Below are positions 45,138 to 53,301 of a stretch of DNA of 64,000 nucleotides, one piece after another. The stretch is from Acidobacteriaceae bacterium (lineage in GTDB: Bacteria > Acidobacteriota > Terriglobia > Terriglobales > Acidobacteriaceae): positions 186,001 to 250,000 of the forward strand of contig JAOAPN010000004.1 of assembly GCA_025462885.1 (NCBI GenBank). Direction: 5' to 3'. Below the pieces are notes generated by a model. The model was not told where the DNA came from. It was given only the letters and a program-made list of their open reading frames with translations, and did not search any database. A program made the translations under genes and the position numbers. Each line of letters starts with the position of its first letter. Position 1 is the stretch's first letter.

Positions 45138-45965
45138 TTGAAGGTTGCGATTCAGGGAGAGCTAGGTTCCAACAGTCACATGGCGGCTCTTGCCATGATG
45201 GGCGAGGTAGAGATTCTGCCGTGCGCTGTTTCGGCAAAAGTCATGGCCAAGGTCGTTTCGGGTGAGGCAGACGGCGCGGTGTTGCCGATTGAAAATAGCT
45301 TGCACGGCTCCGTCGCGGAGCATTACGATCTGCTGCTTGAGCTCCCGGTGCGGATCGAGCGGGAGAGCCTCCGGAGAATCCGCCACAACCTGATTGTGGT
45401 GCCTGGCGTAAAGTTCGAGCAGATACGGCAGGTAATCTCTCATCCTGTGGCGCTGTCCCAGTGTCGGCGCTTTCTGGCCGAGCATCCAAAATTAGAGGTC
45501 GTCTCGTTCTACGACACCGCAGGGAGTGTGAAACACCTGATGGCCGACGAACTGCACGATGTAGCGGGCATAGCTCCCGAACTGGCAGCAGAGCAGTATG
45601 GCGGCGAGGTGTTGATCGCAGGGATTGAAGACCGGGCCGAGAACTTTACCCGGTTCCACCTGATTCTGCGGGAGAGCGCTCCATCCGCCATCCCGGAGGG
45701 TGAGGAGGCGGACAAGATGAGCCTCGCGTTCGCCGTGGAGCATCGTCCGGGCACACTGGTGGCCGCGTTGGAGCAACTGGCGGCGGCGGGGGTGGATCTG
45801 ACCAAGATCGAATCTCGACCGGTCCCAGGTAGCCCCTGGGAGTATGTCTTCTACGTCGATATTCGATTTCAGGGAGCAAAGCAGGCAGACATGGCTCTGG
45901 CTGGATTACACGGTCCCTGCAGCATGGTGAAGGTGCTGGGAAGGTATCGTGCCGCGCTGATTTAA
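45138..45965 (+). CDS. pheA: Prephenate dehydratase
   Basis: Converts prephenate to phenylpyruvate in phenylalanine synthesis (275 aa, cytoplasmic, monofunctional). The start is TTG at 45138 with AAGGAGAG upstream; it gives MKVAIQGELGSNSH, the normal first strand. The catalytic domain shows GAVLPIENSLHGSV and ENFTRF, which contains the essential Thr-Arg-Phe. The C-terminal ACT regulatory domain contains HRPGTLVAALEQL and the phenylalanine-binding motif ESRPVPG (canonical ESRP). It stands alone with 170 nt upstream and 311 nt downstream. Confidence 0.95.
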   Translation: MKVAIQGELGSNSHMAALAMMGEVEILPCAVSAKVMAKVVSGEADGAVLPIENSLHGSVAEHYDLLLELPVRIERESLRRIRHNLIVVPGVKFEQIRQVISHPVALSQCRRFLAEHPKLEVVSFYDTAGSVKHLMADELHDVAGIAPELAAEQYGGEVLIAGIEDRAENFTRFHLILRESAPSAIPEGEEADKMSLAFAVEHRPGTLVAALEQLAAAGVDLTKIESRPVPGSPWEYVFYVDIRFQGAKQADMALAGLHGPCSMVKVLGRYRAALI

Positions 45966-46276
45966 TAGATACACTTCCTGGTCTGGGGCCAGAACCTCGT
46001 CTAAATGACTGCTCTAATTAGGTTTAGTCGAATTGCTCTCATAAGATTATCTCCCGAATGCACGACATCTACATATAGATACCCGAGCGAGGAAAAACGC
46101 CGTAGCTGCTGTCTCGACTCCGAGTCTGACTTCAATCGCGAAGGGGATGATGAGCACGCGTCCGATTGCCGATGGAGCAGGTTGGAGTGGCGTGGGCGGG
46201 GAGTTGGGAGTAGTATTGCGACCAGCGGGCAACCTTCTGCATCGAATGTGAAGTAATCTGATACGAGGACACTCAT
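45966..46276. other. 311-nt gap ahead of lon, no gene recognised
   Basis: AT-richer than its surroundings near 46000-46080. A frame open through 46005-46256 has no coding character and ends 20 nt before lon, so I do not call it. An imperfect inverted repeat (GGTCTGG and CCAGAACC, about 45980-45997) follows the pheA stop and could be its terminator. The lon promoter should lie here, perhaps near CATATAGAT (about 46072), but no heat-shock element was recognised. Confidence 0.5.
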
Positions 46277-48727
46277 ATGCCGAACGATTTTGTAAGTGTA
46301 ATTAAGCCTACTGCCACCAGAGGGACGGATGTTGTTGCGGAAGAGGGTGGGGGATCGCGTGCGGTTCCAGTGCTTCCAGTACGGGATACGGTGCTTTTTC
46401 CGCATGCGGTGCTTCCGCTGACGGTTGGACGGGAGAGCTCGATCCAGCTCATCCAGTCGCTGGGCGAGGAGAAGACGATCCTGGTGGTGGCGCAGCGGGA
46501 CGCGCGGCAGGACTCTCCTGTGGCGGCCGACCTATTTTCGATCGGCACCCGGGCTACGGTGCACAAGGTAGTGAAGATGCCGAACCAGAGCCTCTTCGTC
46601 TTCACCGAAGGCAATGATCGCGTCAAGGTGGGTGAATTCTCGCAACTGACGCCGTTTATGACGGCGGAGTACGAGGTGATGGACGACGTCGATCCGACCG
46701 CTTCGCCTGAAGCCGAGGCTCTGCAGCGGAACGTCGTCAGCCAGTTCCAGAATATTGTTACGTCTTCGCCGACCTTGTCGGACGACCTTCAGACGATCGC
46801 GATCAACATCGACGAGCCGGGACGGTTGTCGGACTTTATCGCTTCCAGCCTGCCCTTTCTGACCACGACGGACAAGCAGGAGCTGCTCGAGACTCCGGAT
46901 GTGACCAAGCGGTTAGAGCGCATCAACAAGCACCTGGCCAAGGAGCTTGAGGTACAGCAGTTGCGCAACAAGATCCAGACGGAGGTGCAGGACTCGGTGC
47001 AGCAGTCGCAACGGGACTACTATCTCCGTGAGCAACTCAAGGCCATTCAGAAGGAACTCGGCGATCTGGACGATACGCAGAAGGACATTGCGGATCTGAA
47101 GGAGAAGATCGAGAACGCCGGCATGCCGGAGGAGACGAAGAAAGATGCGCTGAAGGAACTTGGACGCCTCAGCCGGATGAATCCGGCGGCGGCGGACTAC
47201 GGCCTGACGCGGAATTACGTCGAGTGGCTCGCGGTACTGCCGTGGGGCAAGACCTCGGCGGGTGAGGTCGACATCCTGAAGGCGAAGGAGTTCCTCGACG
47301 AAGATCACTACGGGCTGAAGAAGGTGAAGGACCGCATTCTGGACTATCTCTCGGTACGCCGTTTGAAGCCGGACATGAAGGGACCGATTCTGTGCTTCGT
47401 CGGACCTCCGGGCGTGGGTAAGACCTCGCTGGGCAAGTCGATTGCCCGGGCGCTGGGACGCAAGTTCTCGCGTATCTCGCTAGGCGGTATGCATGACGAG
47501 GCCGAGATTCGCGGCCATCGCCGGACGTACATTGGCGCGCTGCCTGGACAGATCATTCAGCACTTGAAGAGGGTTGAGGTGAAGGACCCGGTCTTCATGC
47601 TGGATGAGATCGACAAATTGGGCCGAGACTTCCGGGGCGATCCCGCGAGCGCGCTTCTGGAGACACTGGATCCGGAACAGAACAATACGTTCCGGGACAA
47701 CTATCTGGACCAGCCGTTCGACCTGAGCAAGGTGCTGTTCATCTGCACGGCGAACCAGTTGGATACCATTCCGGGTCCATTGCTGGATCGTATGGAGATC
47801 ATCGAGCTGACGGGCTACACGGAGGAGGAGAAGGTCAATATCGCCGTGAAGTACCTGATTCCTCGCCAGGTCAAGGAGAACGGCATCACGTCGGAGCAGG
47901 TCGAGTTCCCGCTGGAGAGCGTCCACCTGATTGCGCGGCATTACACCCGTGAGGCCGGCGTTCGCAAGTTGGAGCAGCAGATCGGTACAGTGTGCCGGAA
48001 GGTCGCTCGCAAGATTGCGGAGGGTCACACGGAGAAGGTCGTGATTACTCCTGAGGTGGTGCACGAGTTCCTCGGCGGCATCAAGGTCCGCGTGGATACC
48101 GAAATTGCGGAGCGGACGAAGCGTTCAGGCGTAGCGGTTGGCCTGGCGTGGACCCCGGCGGGCGGAGATGTGCTCTTTATCGAAGCGAACAAGATGAAGG
48201 GCAAGGGCGGCTTCACCATCACCGGCCAGATCGGCGACGTGATGAAGGAGTCGATGCAGGCTGCGCTGACGTGGGTTCGGTCCAATGCCGCGACGCTGGG
48301 GCTGGACGAGGACTTCACGAAGGATACAGATCTCCACATCCACGTACCAGCGGGAGCGATTCCGAAGGACGGACCTTCGGCGGGCGTCACCATGGCTACG
48401 GCCCTGGTCAGCCTGCTGACGAACACTCCGATCCATCCGTTGACGGCGATGACTGGCGAGATCACGTTGAGCGGCAATGTACTGCCGGTCGGCGGGATCA
48501 AGGAGAAGTTCCTGGCAGCGAAGCGGGCTGGCGTGCGGGACGTAATCCTGCCGCTGGAATGCAAGCAGCAGGTGGATGAAGACCTGACGCCGGACCAGAT
48601 CGCCGGCGTACGGATCCACTATGCGACACGCATCGAGGACGTGCTGGCGGTTGCGTTGCCGAAGACGCCGCGTGAAGTGGTGCTGGATGAGGTGCTGCGG
48701 GAAGAGGTCATTCACGCCGCGGTGTAA
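46277..48727 (+). CDS. lon: ATP-dependent protease Lon
   Basis: A cytoplasmic AAA+ serine protease that degrades misfolded and regulatory proteins (816 aa, standard LonA length). The N-terminal LON domain begins PVLPVRDTVLFPHAVLPLTV (about residues 35-54), a coiled-coil region follows (QSQRDYYLREQLKAIQKELG), then the AAA+ module with Walker A GPPGVGKTSLGKS and Walker B VFMLDEIDKLG. The C-terminal protease domain has PKDGPSAGV with the nucleophilic Ser and GGIKEKFLAAKRAG with the general-base Lys. It is followed by an efficient-looking terminator. Confidence 0.98.
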   Translation: MPNDFVSVIKPTATRGTDVVAEEGGGSRAVPVLPVRDTVLFPHAVLPLTVGRESSIQLIQSLGEEKTILVVAQRDARQDSPVAADLFSIGTRATVHKVVKMPNQSLFVFTEGNDRVKVGEFSQLTPFMTAEYEVMDDVDPTASPEAEALQRNVVSQFQNIVTSSPTLSDDLQTIAINIDEPGRLSDFIASSLPFLTTTDKQELLETPDVTKRLERINKHLAKELEVQQLRNKIQTEVQDSVQQSQRDYYLREQLKAIQKELGDLDDTQKDIADLKEKIENAGMPEETKKDALKELGRLSRMNPAAADYGLTRNYVEWLAVLPWGKTSAGEVDILKAKEFLDEDHYGLKKVKDRILDYLSVRRLKPDMKGPILCFVGPPGVGKTSLGKSIARALGRKFSRISLGGMHDEAEIRGHRRTYIGALPGQIIQHLKRVEVKDPVFMLDEIDKLGRDFRGDPASALLETLDPEQNNTFRDNYLDQPFDLSKVLFICTANQLDTIPGPLLDRMEIIELTGYTEEEKVNIAVKYLIPRQVKENGITSEQVEFPLESVHLIARHYTREAGVRKLEQQIGTVCRKVARKIAEGHTEKVVITPEVVHEFLGGIKVRVDTEIAERTKRSGVAVGLAWTPAGGDVLFIEANKMKGKGGFTITGQIGDVMKESMQAALTWVRSNAATLGLDEDFTKDTDLHIHVPAGAIPKDGPSAGVTMATALVSLLTNTPIHPLTAMTGEITLSGNVLPVGGIKEKFLAAKRAGVRDVILPLECKQQVDEDLTPDQIAGVRIHYATRIEDVLAVALPKTPREVVLDEVLREEVIHAAV

Positions 48728-48747
48728 GACTTCGGCAGGATGATTCG

Positions 48748-48789
48748 AGAGCGGTTCGGCTTATGGCCGGGCCGCTCTTTTCTTTTTTG
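48748..48789 (+). terminator. Rho-independent terminator after lon
   Basis: A 13-bp stem (AGAGCGGTTCGGC with GCCGGGCCGCTCT, two G-T pairs) and a TTATG loop are followed by TTTTCTTTTTT. It lies 20 nt after the lon stop. Confidence 0.9.
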
Positions 48790-48804
48790 TAGGAGGAGAT
48801 CTCG

Positions 48805-49341
48805 ATGTTGACGATTGGACATTCGACGCTGGAGATCGGAGTGTTTCTCAGGGCGTTGCAGGAGAATGGCTGCCGGACGCTGGTGGATGTGAGGCGCTAT
48901 CCGGGATCGAGGCGATATCCACAGTACGGGCAGACGGCATTATTCGCTTCGCTGGCTGAGGTTGGAATCCGCGGCGTGTGGCGGGAGGGGTTGGGAGGTC
49001 GTCGGACGGCGCTGAAGGACAGCGTGAATATGGGGTGGCGGAGCGAGAGTTTCCGGGGCTATGCGGATTATATGCAGATGGAGCCGTTCGAGCGGGAGAT
49101 CGACTGGCTGGTGGGGCAGCCGGATCTCACCACGGTTGCGGTAATGTGTGCGGAGGCCGTGCCGTGGCGGTGTCACCGGTCGCTGATTGCAGATGCCGTG
49201 CTGGCGCGAGGCTTTGAGGTGGAGGATGTTTTCGTGCAGCGGGATGGGAGGAATTCGTGGAAAGTACATGCGACGCCGGAGTTTGCTCGGGTGGATGGGA
49301 AGAGAGTGTGGTATCCGGGTGAGACGGGGCTTTTTGGCTGA
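48805..49341 (+). CDS. DUF488 family protein
   Basis: A 178-aa cytoplasmic protein of the DUF488 family. The start (MLTIGHSTLEIGVFLRALQ, then LVDVRRYPGSRRYPQY) and the C-terminal half with CAEAVPWRCHRSLIADAVLA are the family hallmarks; the conserved Cys/Glu and Cys-His region looks like an active or metal site, but no activity is established. AGGAGGAG lies upstream of the ATG, immediately behind the lon terminator. Confidence 0.9.
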   Translation: MLTIGHSTLEIGVFLRALQENGCRTLVDVRRYPGSRRYPQYGQTALFASLAEVGIRGVWREGLGGRRTALKDSVNMGWRSESFRGYADYMQMEPFEREIDWLVGQPDLTTVAVMCAEAVPWRCHRSLIADAVLARGFEVEDVFVQRDGRNSWKVHATPEFARVDGKRVWYPGETGLFG

Positions 49342-49381
49342 TGGACCGGGGAATCAGGATTCTGGGGTGAGGCTGGAGTAC

Positions 49382-49423
49382 GATTCGCTTCGCGAATCCC
49401 CACCCATGCGATGAACCCGCATG
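49382..49423. other. Two adjacent hairpins between the DUF488 and moaD genes
   Basis: GATTCGC-TTC-GCGAATC (49382-49398) and CATGCG-N7-CGCATG (49405-49423) lie in the 187-nt gap. No T-tract follows either, so they could form a 3'-end structure of the DUF488 transcript or leader structure for the moa genes. Confidence 0.4.
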
Positions 49424-49528
49424 AATGGAGCACCTGGCATGAAGCCATCAACTCGCGCTCACTTCGCTCCCCGAGTGATGTTGGTCTAATAACCGCGTCC
49501 AATAGAAGTGGTCGCGTATTCTGAATCG

Positions 49529-49783
49529 ATGCGGGTGAATGTGCTTTATTTTGCGATTTTGAAGGATGTCTTCGGGCGGGAGCAGGAGGCGGTGGAGCTT
49601 CCGGCGGGAGCTTCGGTGCGAAGTCTGCTGGAGAAGCTGCAGGGACGCGGAGCTATTGCTGGTGCGGTGTGGGGCTCGCTGGCAGTCGCCATCAATCAGG
49701 AGTACGCCGGGGCGGATGTGGTGTTGCAGGATGGGGACGAGGTGGCTCTCTTACCGCCGGTGAGTGGAGGTTGCGGGGCATGA
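49529..49783 (+). CDS. moaD: Molybdopterin synthase small subunit MoaD with a C-terminal tail
   Basis: A ubiquitin-like sulfur carrier for molybdenum-cofactor synthesis (84 aa from the ATG at 49529; an upstream GTG at 49508 adds seven residues outside the fold). The first strand MRVNVLYFAILKDVFGREQE and the C-terminal DEVALLPPVSGG are typical. The protein normally ends in Gly-Gly, which is adenylated and thiocarboxylated. Here three more residues follow (Cys-Gly-Ala), and the TGA overlaps the moaE ATG. The tail would have to be removed or tolerated for activity. Confidence 0.9.
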   Translation: MRVNVLYFAILKDVFGREQEAVELPAGASVRSLLEKLQGRGAIAGAVWGSLAVAINQEYAGADVVLQDGDEVALLPPVSGGCGA

Positions 49784-50244
49784 GGATCGAGATCGTAAAG
49801 ACGATGGTTGCGATGGAGGCGATCGTCGCAGAGATCAAGGCTGCGGCCGATGGGGCAGTGTGCGTCTTCGATGGCATCGTGCGGGACAATACGCGGGGGC
49901 GGAAGACGCTCCATCTGGACTACGAGGCCTACGAAGAGATGGCGCTCGAGCAGATGCGTGGCCTGGCCGCGGAGGCAGTAACGCGGTTTGGCGTGCGCGA
50001 CGTGGCGCTGGTGCATCGGCTGGGACGGCTGTCTGTGGGCGAGACGAGTGTGCTGATCGTGGTGGCATCGGCGCATCGCGGGGCGGCGTTCGATGCTTGC
50101 AGGTGGCTGATCGATACGCTGAAGAAGACGGTTCCGATCTGGAAGAAGGAGCAGTTCATTGACGGGGCCATTTGGGCGGATGGGGAACCGTTTCCGGCTT
50201 CAGTCGCGTTGCAGGCTGGCGATGATCTGGAGATGTTGGGATGA
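49780..50244 (+). CDS. moaE: Molybdopterin synthase large subunit MoaE
   Basis: The catalytic subunit that transfers sulfur from MoaD to precursor Z (154 aa). The start at ATG 49780 overlaps the moaD stop. Family motifs include GAVCVFDGIVRDNTRG near the N-terminus, HRLGRLSVGETSVLIVVASAHR in the core (VGETSVLI) and KKTVPIWKKEQF near the C-terminus with the active-site lysines. Its own stop overlaps the start of a VWA protein (ATGA), so all three are co-translated. Other Moco genes (moaA, moaC, moeA) are not in the window. Confidence 0.95.
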   Translation: MRIEIVKTMVAMEAIVAEIKAAADGAVCVFDGIVRDNTRGRKTLHLDYEAYEEMALEQMRGLAAEAVTRFGVRDVALVHRLGRLSVGETSVLIVVASAHRGAAFDACRWLIDTLKKTVPIWKKEQFIDGAIWADGEPFPASVALQAGDDLEMLG

Positions 50245-51203
50245 AGCTGGCGGGGCTCGGGCTCGTGGGGGCGATGTTGTTTTTGGGGGTGCAGGCTCCG
50301 ATCGAGCGGCGCGCTCCGCAGAACAGCGGGGAGGTACCGGTGCAGGGTCCGGTGACTACGCTGCGGGTGGAGACGCGGCTGGTCAATCTGCCGCTGAACG
50401 TGGTGGATGAGAAGGGCGCTCCCGTGGGTGGGCTGGGGCGGGATGACTTCGAGATTCTGGAGGATGGGAAGCTCCAGAAGCTGGCGATCTTTGAGAAGGA
50501 ATCGGCGGCGCCGCTCTCGATTGTGCTGGCGATCGATGCGAGCGAGAGCGTGCTGCGGAACGAGCGCCTGGAGAAGGATGCGGCGAAGCACTTTCTGCGG
50601 TCGCTGATTCGGGCTCAAGATGAAGTGGACCTGATGGAGTTCGCCGATACGGTGCGGGAGATTGTGCCGTTTACGAATAATGTGAAGCGGGTGGAGGCGG
50701 GACTGGGCCAGTTACAGCATGGCGATGCTACGGCGCTCTTCGACGCGATCTATCTCGGCTCGCAGCGCCTGGCAGAGACCAAGGGAGATGCGTCGCGGCG
50801 GCGGGTGATGGTTCTGATTACCGACGGCGGGGACACGGTGAAGGGTTCGCGGTACGGGCAGGCTCTGGAGCAGGCGCAGCGGGCCGGGGCGATGGTCTAC
50901 TCGATTATTATCGTGCCTGTATATGCGGACGCGGGCAGGAATACGGGTGGCGAGCACGCGCTGATCCAGATGGCCAGCGACACGGGAGGGAAGTACTACT
51001 ACGTGGAGGATCCGAAGGACCTGGAGCCGGCGTTCCAGAAGGTATCAGAGGACCTGAGGACGCAGTATTTACTGGGGTACTACGCACCCCAGCGCGGACG
51101 GGATACATCATTCCGAATGGTCAAGGTTCGAATGAAGGATCCCGAACTGCGCGGGAAATATGAGCTGCGGTATCGTGCCGGGTATTACGCGGACGCACGG
51201 TAA
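50241..51203 (+). CDS. VWFA-related acidobacterial-type secreted protein
   Basis: A 320-aa exported protein: short signal sequence (MKLAGLGLVGAMLFLGVQA), then the linker-like VNLPLNVVDEKGAPVGGL and RDDFEILEDGK of this family. A VWA domain follows with MIDAS residues DASES (LAIDASESV, about residue 97) and LITDGGDTV, and the C-terminal QYLLGYYAPQRGRDTSFR segment. These proteins are numerous in acidobacteria and have no known function. Its overlap with moaE is unexpected for a periplasmic VWA protein. It converges on the amine oxidase gene with a 4-nt gap. Confidence 0.88.
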   Translation: MKLAGLGLVGAMLFLGVQAPIERRAPQNSGEVPVQGPVTTLRVETRLVNLPLNVVDEKGAPVGGLGRDDFEILEDGKLQKLAIFEKESAAPLSIVLAIDASESVLRNERLEKDAAKHFLRSLIRAQDEVDLMEFADTVREIVPFTNNVKRVEAGLGQLQHGDATALFDAIYLGSQRLAETKGDASRRRVMVLITDGGDTVKGSRYGQALEQAQRAGAMVYSIIIVPVYADAGRNTGGEHALIQMASDTGGKYYYVEDPKDLEPAFQKVSEDLRTQYLLGYYAPQRGRDTSFRMVKVRMKDPELRGKYELRYRAGYYADAR

Positions 51204-51207
51204 TGCT

Positions 51208-52779
51208 CTAACCCTTGATCTGGGTGGCGATGCGTTCGATGGCGTGGTGGGCGGAGAGGGTTGCGCCTTCCTGCCAGCCCACGAGGTGGGAGAGGTAGTC
51301 TCCGGCGAAGTAGGTTCGGCCCTGGGGCTTTTCAAGCTGGGCGTAGGCCGGGCTGCTGGCGGCCAAGTGGTTATTGGCGAAGCAGCCGAGGGAGTAGGGG
51401 GTCTTGGTCCAGTTGATATAGATGGGCTTGGTGAGATGGCTGCCGCAGCCGGGGTGGAGGCACTCGACGGCGGCGCGGGAGGCAGCGAGCTTAGCCTCGG
51501 TGGAGGGAAGCGCACCGAAGGGGGTGGGGGTGCCGGTAACGTCGTCGCGCTCGGAGTTGAAGCCGGCGACGAGGACGCCGGTGGGGGTGAACATCTTGTC
51601 GGTGGGGTACCAGACGAGGTCGACGGGGCCGGACTTCACGAAGGAGATGCCGCCATAGATGTTCTTTTCCTTCTCCCAGAAGCGCGGTGCCTCCCAGGCG
51701 ACCTTGTAGAGAGCGGTCATGGGCATCCCTTTGAAGGCGGCCTGGGTCTCGGGGGAAAAGTTGTTTTTCGTCTGGGCGAGGACGGAGATAGGGATGGTAC
51801 AGATGCAGAAGTCGGCAGACAGGGTCTGGGGCGAACCGGACTTTTTGTAAGCGATGGTGACCCCCGTCTCGGAGGTAGTGATCTCGGTGACGGGAGAGTC
51901 GTAGTGGATCATGTCTTTGGGCAGGGCGCGGGCGAAGCCGTAGGGAATGCGATCCATCCCTCCGATGGGCTGGAACATGGTGGCCTGCCAGTCGATCTGC
52001 TCCTCGTAGAACTCGCCCTTGGTGAGGTCGGACGCGAGCAGTTCGGAGAAGCTGAGCGGCTTGTGGAGGACTTCCTTGATGGGGCCAGCTCCACGGGGAG
52101 TGGTGAAGCCGGCGCGCGTGGTTCCGGTGTACTTGCCGGTGGCGCTCAGGTCGCCGAAGCCAGTGAGGAAGTCGAGGAGACAGGTGCGATCTTCGGCGGA
52201 GAGTTCTTCGTCCAGGGTGTGCTTGTGGATGGATTTGGAGAGCAGTTCGGCCAGGTGGCCGCGGGTGTCGTGGAGAACCTGGCGCTGCTCGACGGGGACG
52301 CCGCCGTTGAGCAGCGGGGACTGCATGAGGGCGGAGCGGGAGGCATTGACTTCGATCTCAAGGGGAACGCCGAGTTCGTGGCAGTAATCCAGCAGGTGGG
52401 TGTGGATGGAGGGGATGCGGGCGGGCCCCGCGTTGAGGTAACCGCCGTTAGACCAAGTACAGTTTTGAACCGTGCCGTCGGTCTGCTCCACCGTGCTGCC
52501 GTCGCGGACGGACCAGCTACGGCCGCCGGGGCGATTGCGGGCTTCGAGGATGGTGCAGTCGAAGCCCGCTTTGCGGAGTTCGTAGGCTGCAACTAATCCG
52601 GCGATTCCGGCTCCGAGGATGACGACCTTCTTGCCTTTGCCGAAGTCGGCGGAGAGCTGGGGAAGCGGCGAAGCTCCGACCGCAGGCATCAGGCCCAGCA
52701 TGTTCATGGTGGAGAAAGCGGCGGCGTAGCCACCGAGCTGTGCGATGCGCTGAATGAGTACACGTCGGGTAAGGCTCAT
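51208..52779 (-). CDS. Flavin monoamine oxidase family protein, exported
   Basis: A 523-aa FAD-dependent amine oxidase. The dinucleotide-binding motif is VVILGAGIAGLVAAYELRK, followed by LEARNRPGGRSW, and the C-terminal FAD motif is YFAGDYLSHLVGWQEGA. The N-terminus (MSLTRRVLIQRIAQLGGYAA) looks like a twin-arginine signal, so it may oxidise amines or L-amino acids in the periplasm. No partner gene is adjacent on the same strand. It ends 4 nt from the convergent VWA gene with no terminator between them. Confidence 0.9.
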   Translation of the reverse strand: MSLTRRVLIQRIAQLGGYAAAFSTMNMLGLMPAVGASPLPQLSADFGKGKKVVILGAGIAGLVAAYELRKAGFDCTILEARNRPGGRSWSVRDGSTVEQTDGTVQNCTWSNGGYLNAGPARIPSIHTHLLDYCHELGVPLEIEVNASRSALMQSPLLNGGVPVEQRQVLHDTRGHLAELLSKSIHKHTLDEELSAEDRTCLLDFLTGFGDLSATGKYTGTTRAGFTTPRGAGPIKEVLHKPLSFSELLASDLTKGEFYEEQIDWQATMFQPIGGMDRIPYGFARALPKDMIHYDSPVTEITTSETGVTIAYKKSGSPQTLSADFCICTIPISVLAQTKNNFSPETQAAFKGMPMTALYKVAWEAPRFWEKEKNIYGGISFVKSGPVDLVWYPTDKMFTPTGVLVAGFNSERDDVTGTPTPFGALPSTEAKLAASRAAVECLHPGCGSHLTKPIYINWTKTPYSLGCFANNHLAASSPAYAQLEKPQGRTYFAGDYLSHLVGWQEGATLSAHHAIERIATQIKG

Positions 52780-52909
52780 GGAAGATGGGCTCCGGGCGGC
52801 TGAATTTTAGGGGATGACTTGAACAGTGTGACTTAGAAGGCGGGGGATTGCAAGGGCGCGAGGGGCAGCAATCCGAGGAAGATGTAACACCCGTATAAGT
52901 CGATACTGC

Positions 52910-53170
52910 CTAGCGAGGGGGAATTTTCTGGATCGGATCCTTGTACGCGGGGCGGATGGCGCTCTCGCGTTCGCGGCAGGCGCTGCAGTTCTGGAGGTGG
53001 GTGAGGAGGGTGGACGAGGTCCAGGTGTGATTCTGGCGGGCGTTCTCGAGGCGGCGCTGGCGGACCGGCTGGGAGACGGCGGGATCGGCCATGGCGTCGG
53101 TGGCGGCGGCCAGTTCGTTGGTGGCGTTGACCAGCATCTGCTTCAGTTCGCGTCCGGCGGAGCAAGGCAT
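52910..53170 (-). CDS. Small hypothetical protein, 86 aa
   Basis: Not recognised. The 86-aa product has an amphipathic helical middle (LKQMLVNATNELAAATDAMA) and a short HLQNCSACRERE segment whose His and Cys residues resemble a zinc ribbon or CHC2-type site seen in small anti-sigma-like proteins. No good ribosome site precedes the ATG at 53170; an internal ATG at 53137 is possible. It lies in the same direction as, and downstream of, the response regulator, separated from it by the second palindromic element. Confidence 0.5.
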   Translation of the reverse strand: MPCSAGRELKQMLVNATNELAAATDAMADPAVSQPVRQRRLENARQNHTWTSSTLLTHLQNCSACRERESAIRPAYKDPIQKIPPR

Positions 53171-53187
53171 GGGGGCAGTCTAGCAGT

Positions 53188-53301
53188 TAAAGCATTTCTC
53201 CTGCGGGTGTAACCGAAACCGCAGATCTGAACGCCGTTTTTTCCAAGAAAAACGGCACTCGCAAAGCTTGTCCAATGCACAGTAACAGGAGAAATGCTCT
53301 A
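53188..53301. repeat. Palindromic ~115-bp dispersed element, copy 2
   Basis: Nearly identical to 30382-30496 and in the same orientation. Ends: TAAAGCATTTCTCCTG at the left and CAGGAGAAATGCTCTA at the right, 15 of 16 positions complementary. Internal hairpins are perfect here: CTGCGG...CCGCAG and GCCGTTTTT...AAAAACGGC. The right end (CTA, 53299-53301) is the TAG stop of the response regulator. Compared with copy 1, differences are concentrated in loops, and one copy-1 mismatch (AAAAACGAC) is paired here, which hints that pairing is maintained. Confidence 0.9.

Noticed and set aside
46005..46256. Possible small gene upstream of lon
   Set aside because: 83 codons rich in Arg/Ser/Cys with no ribosome site, no motif and low coding character.
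51160..52596. 478-codon plus-strand open frame opposite the flavin amine oxidase
   Set aside because: Mirror of a gene with clear FAD motifs; Gly/Glu/Val composition indicates an antisense shadow.
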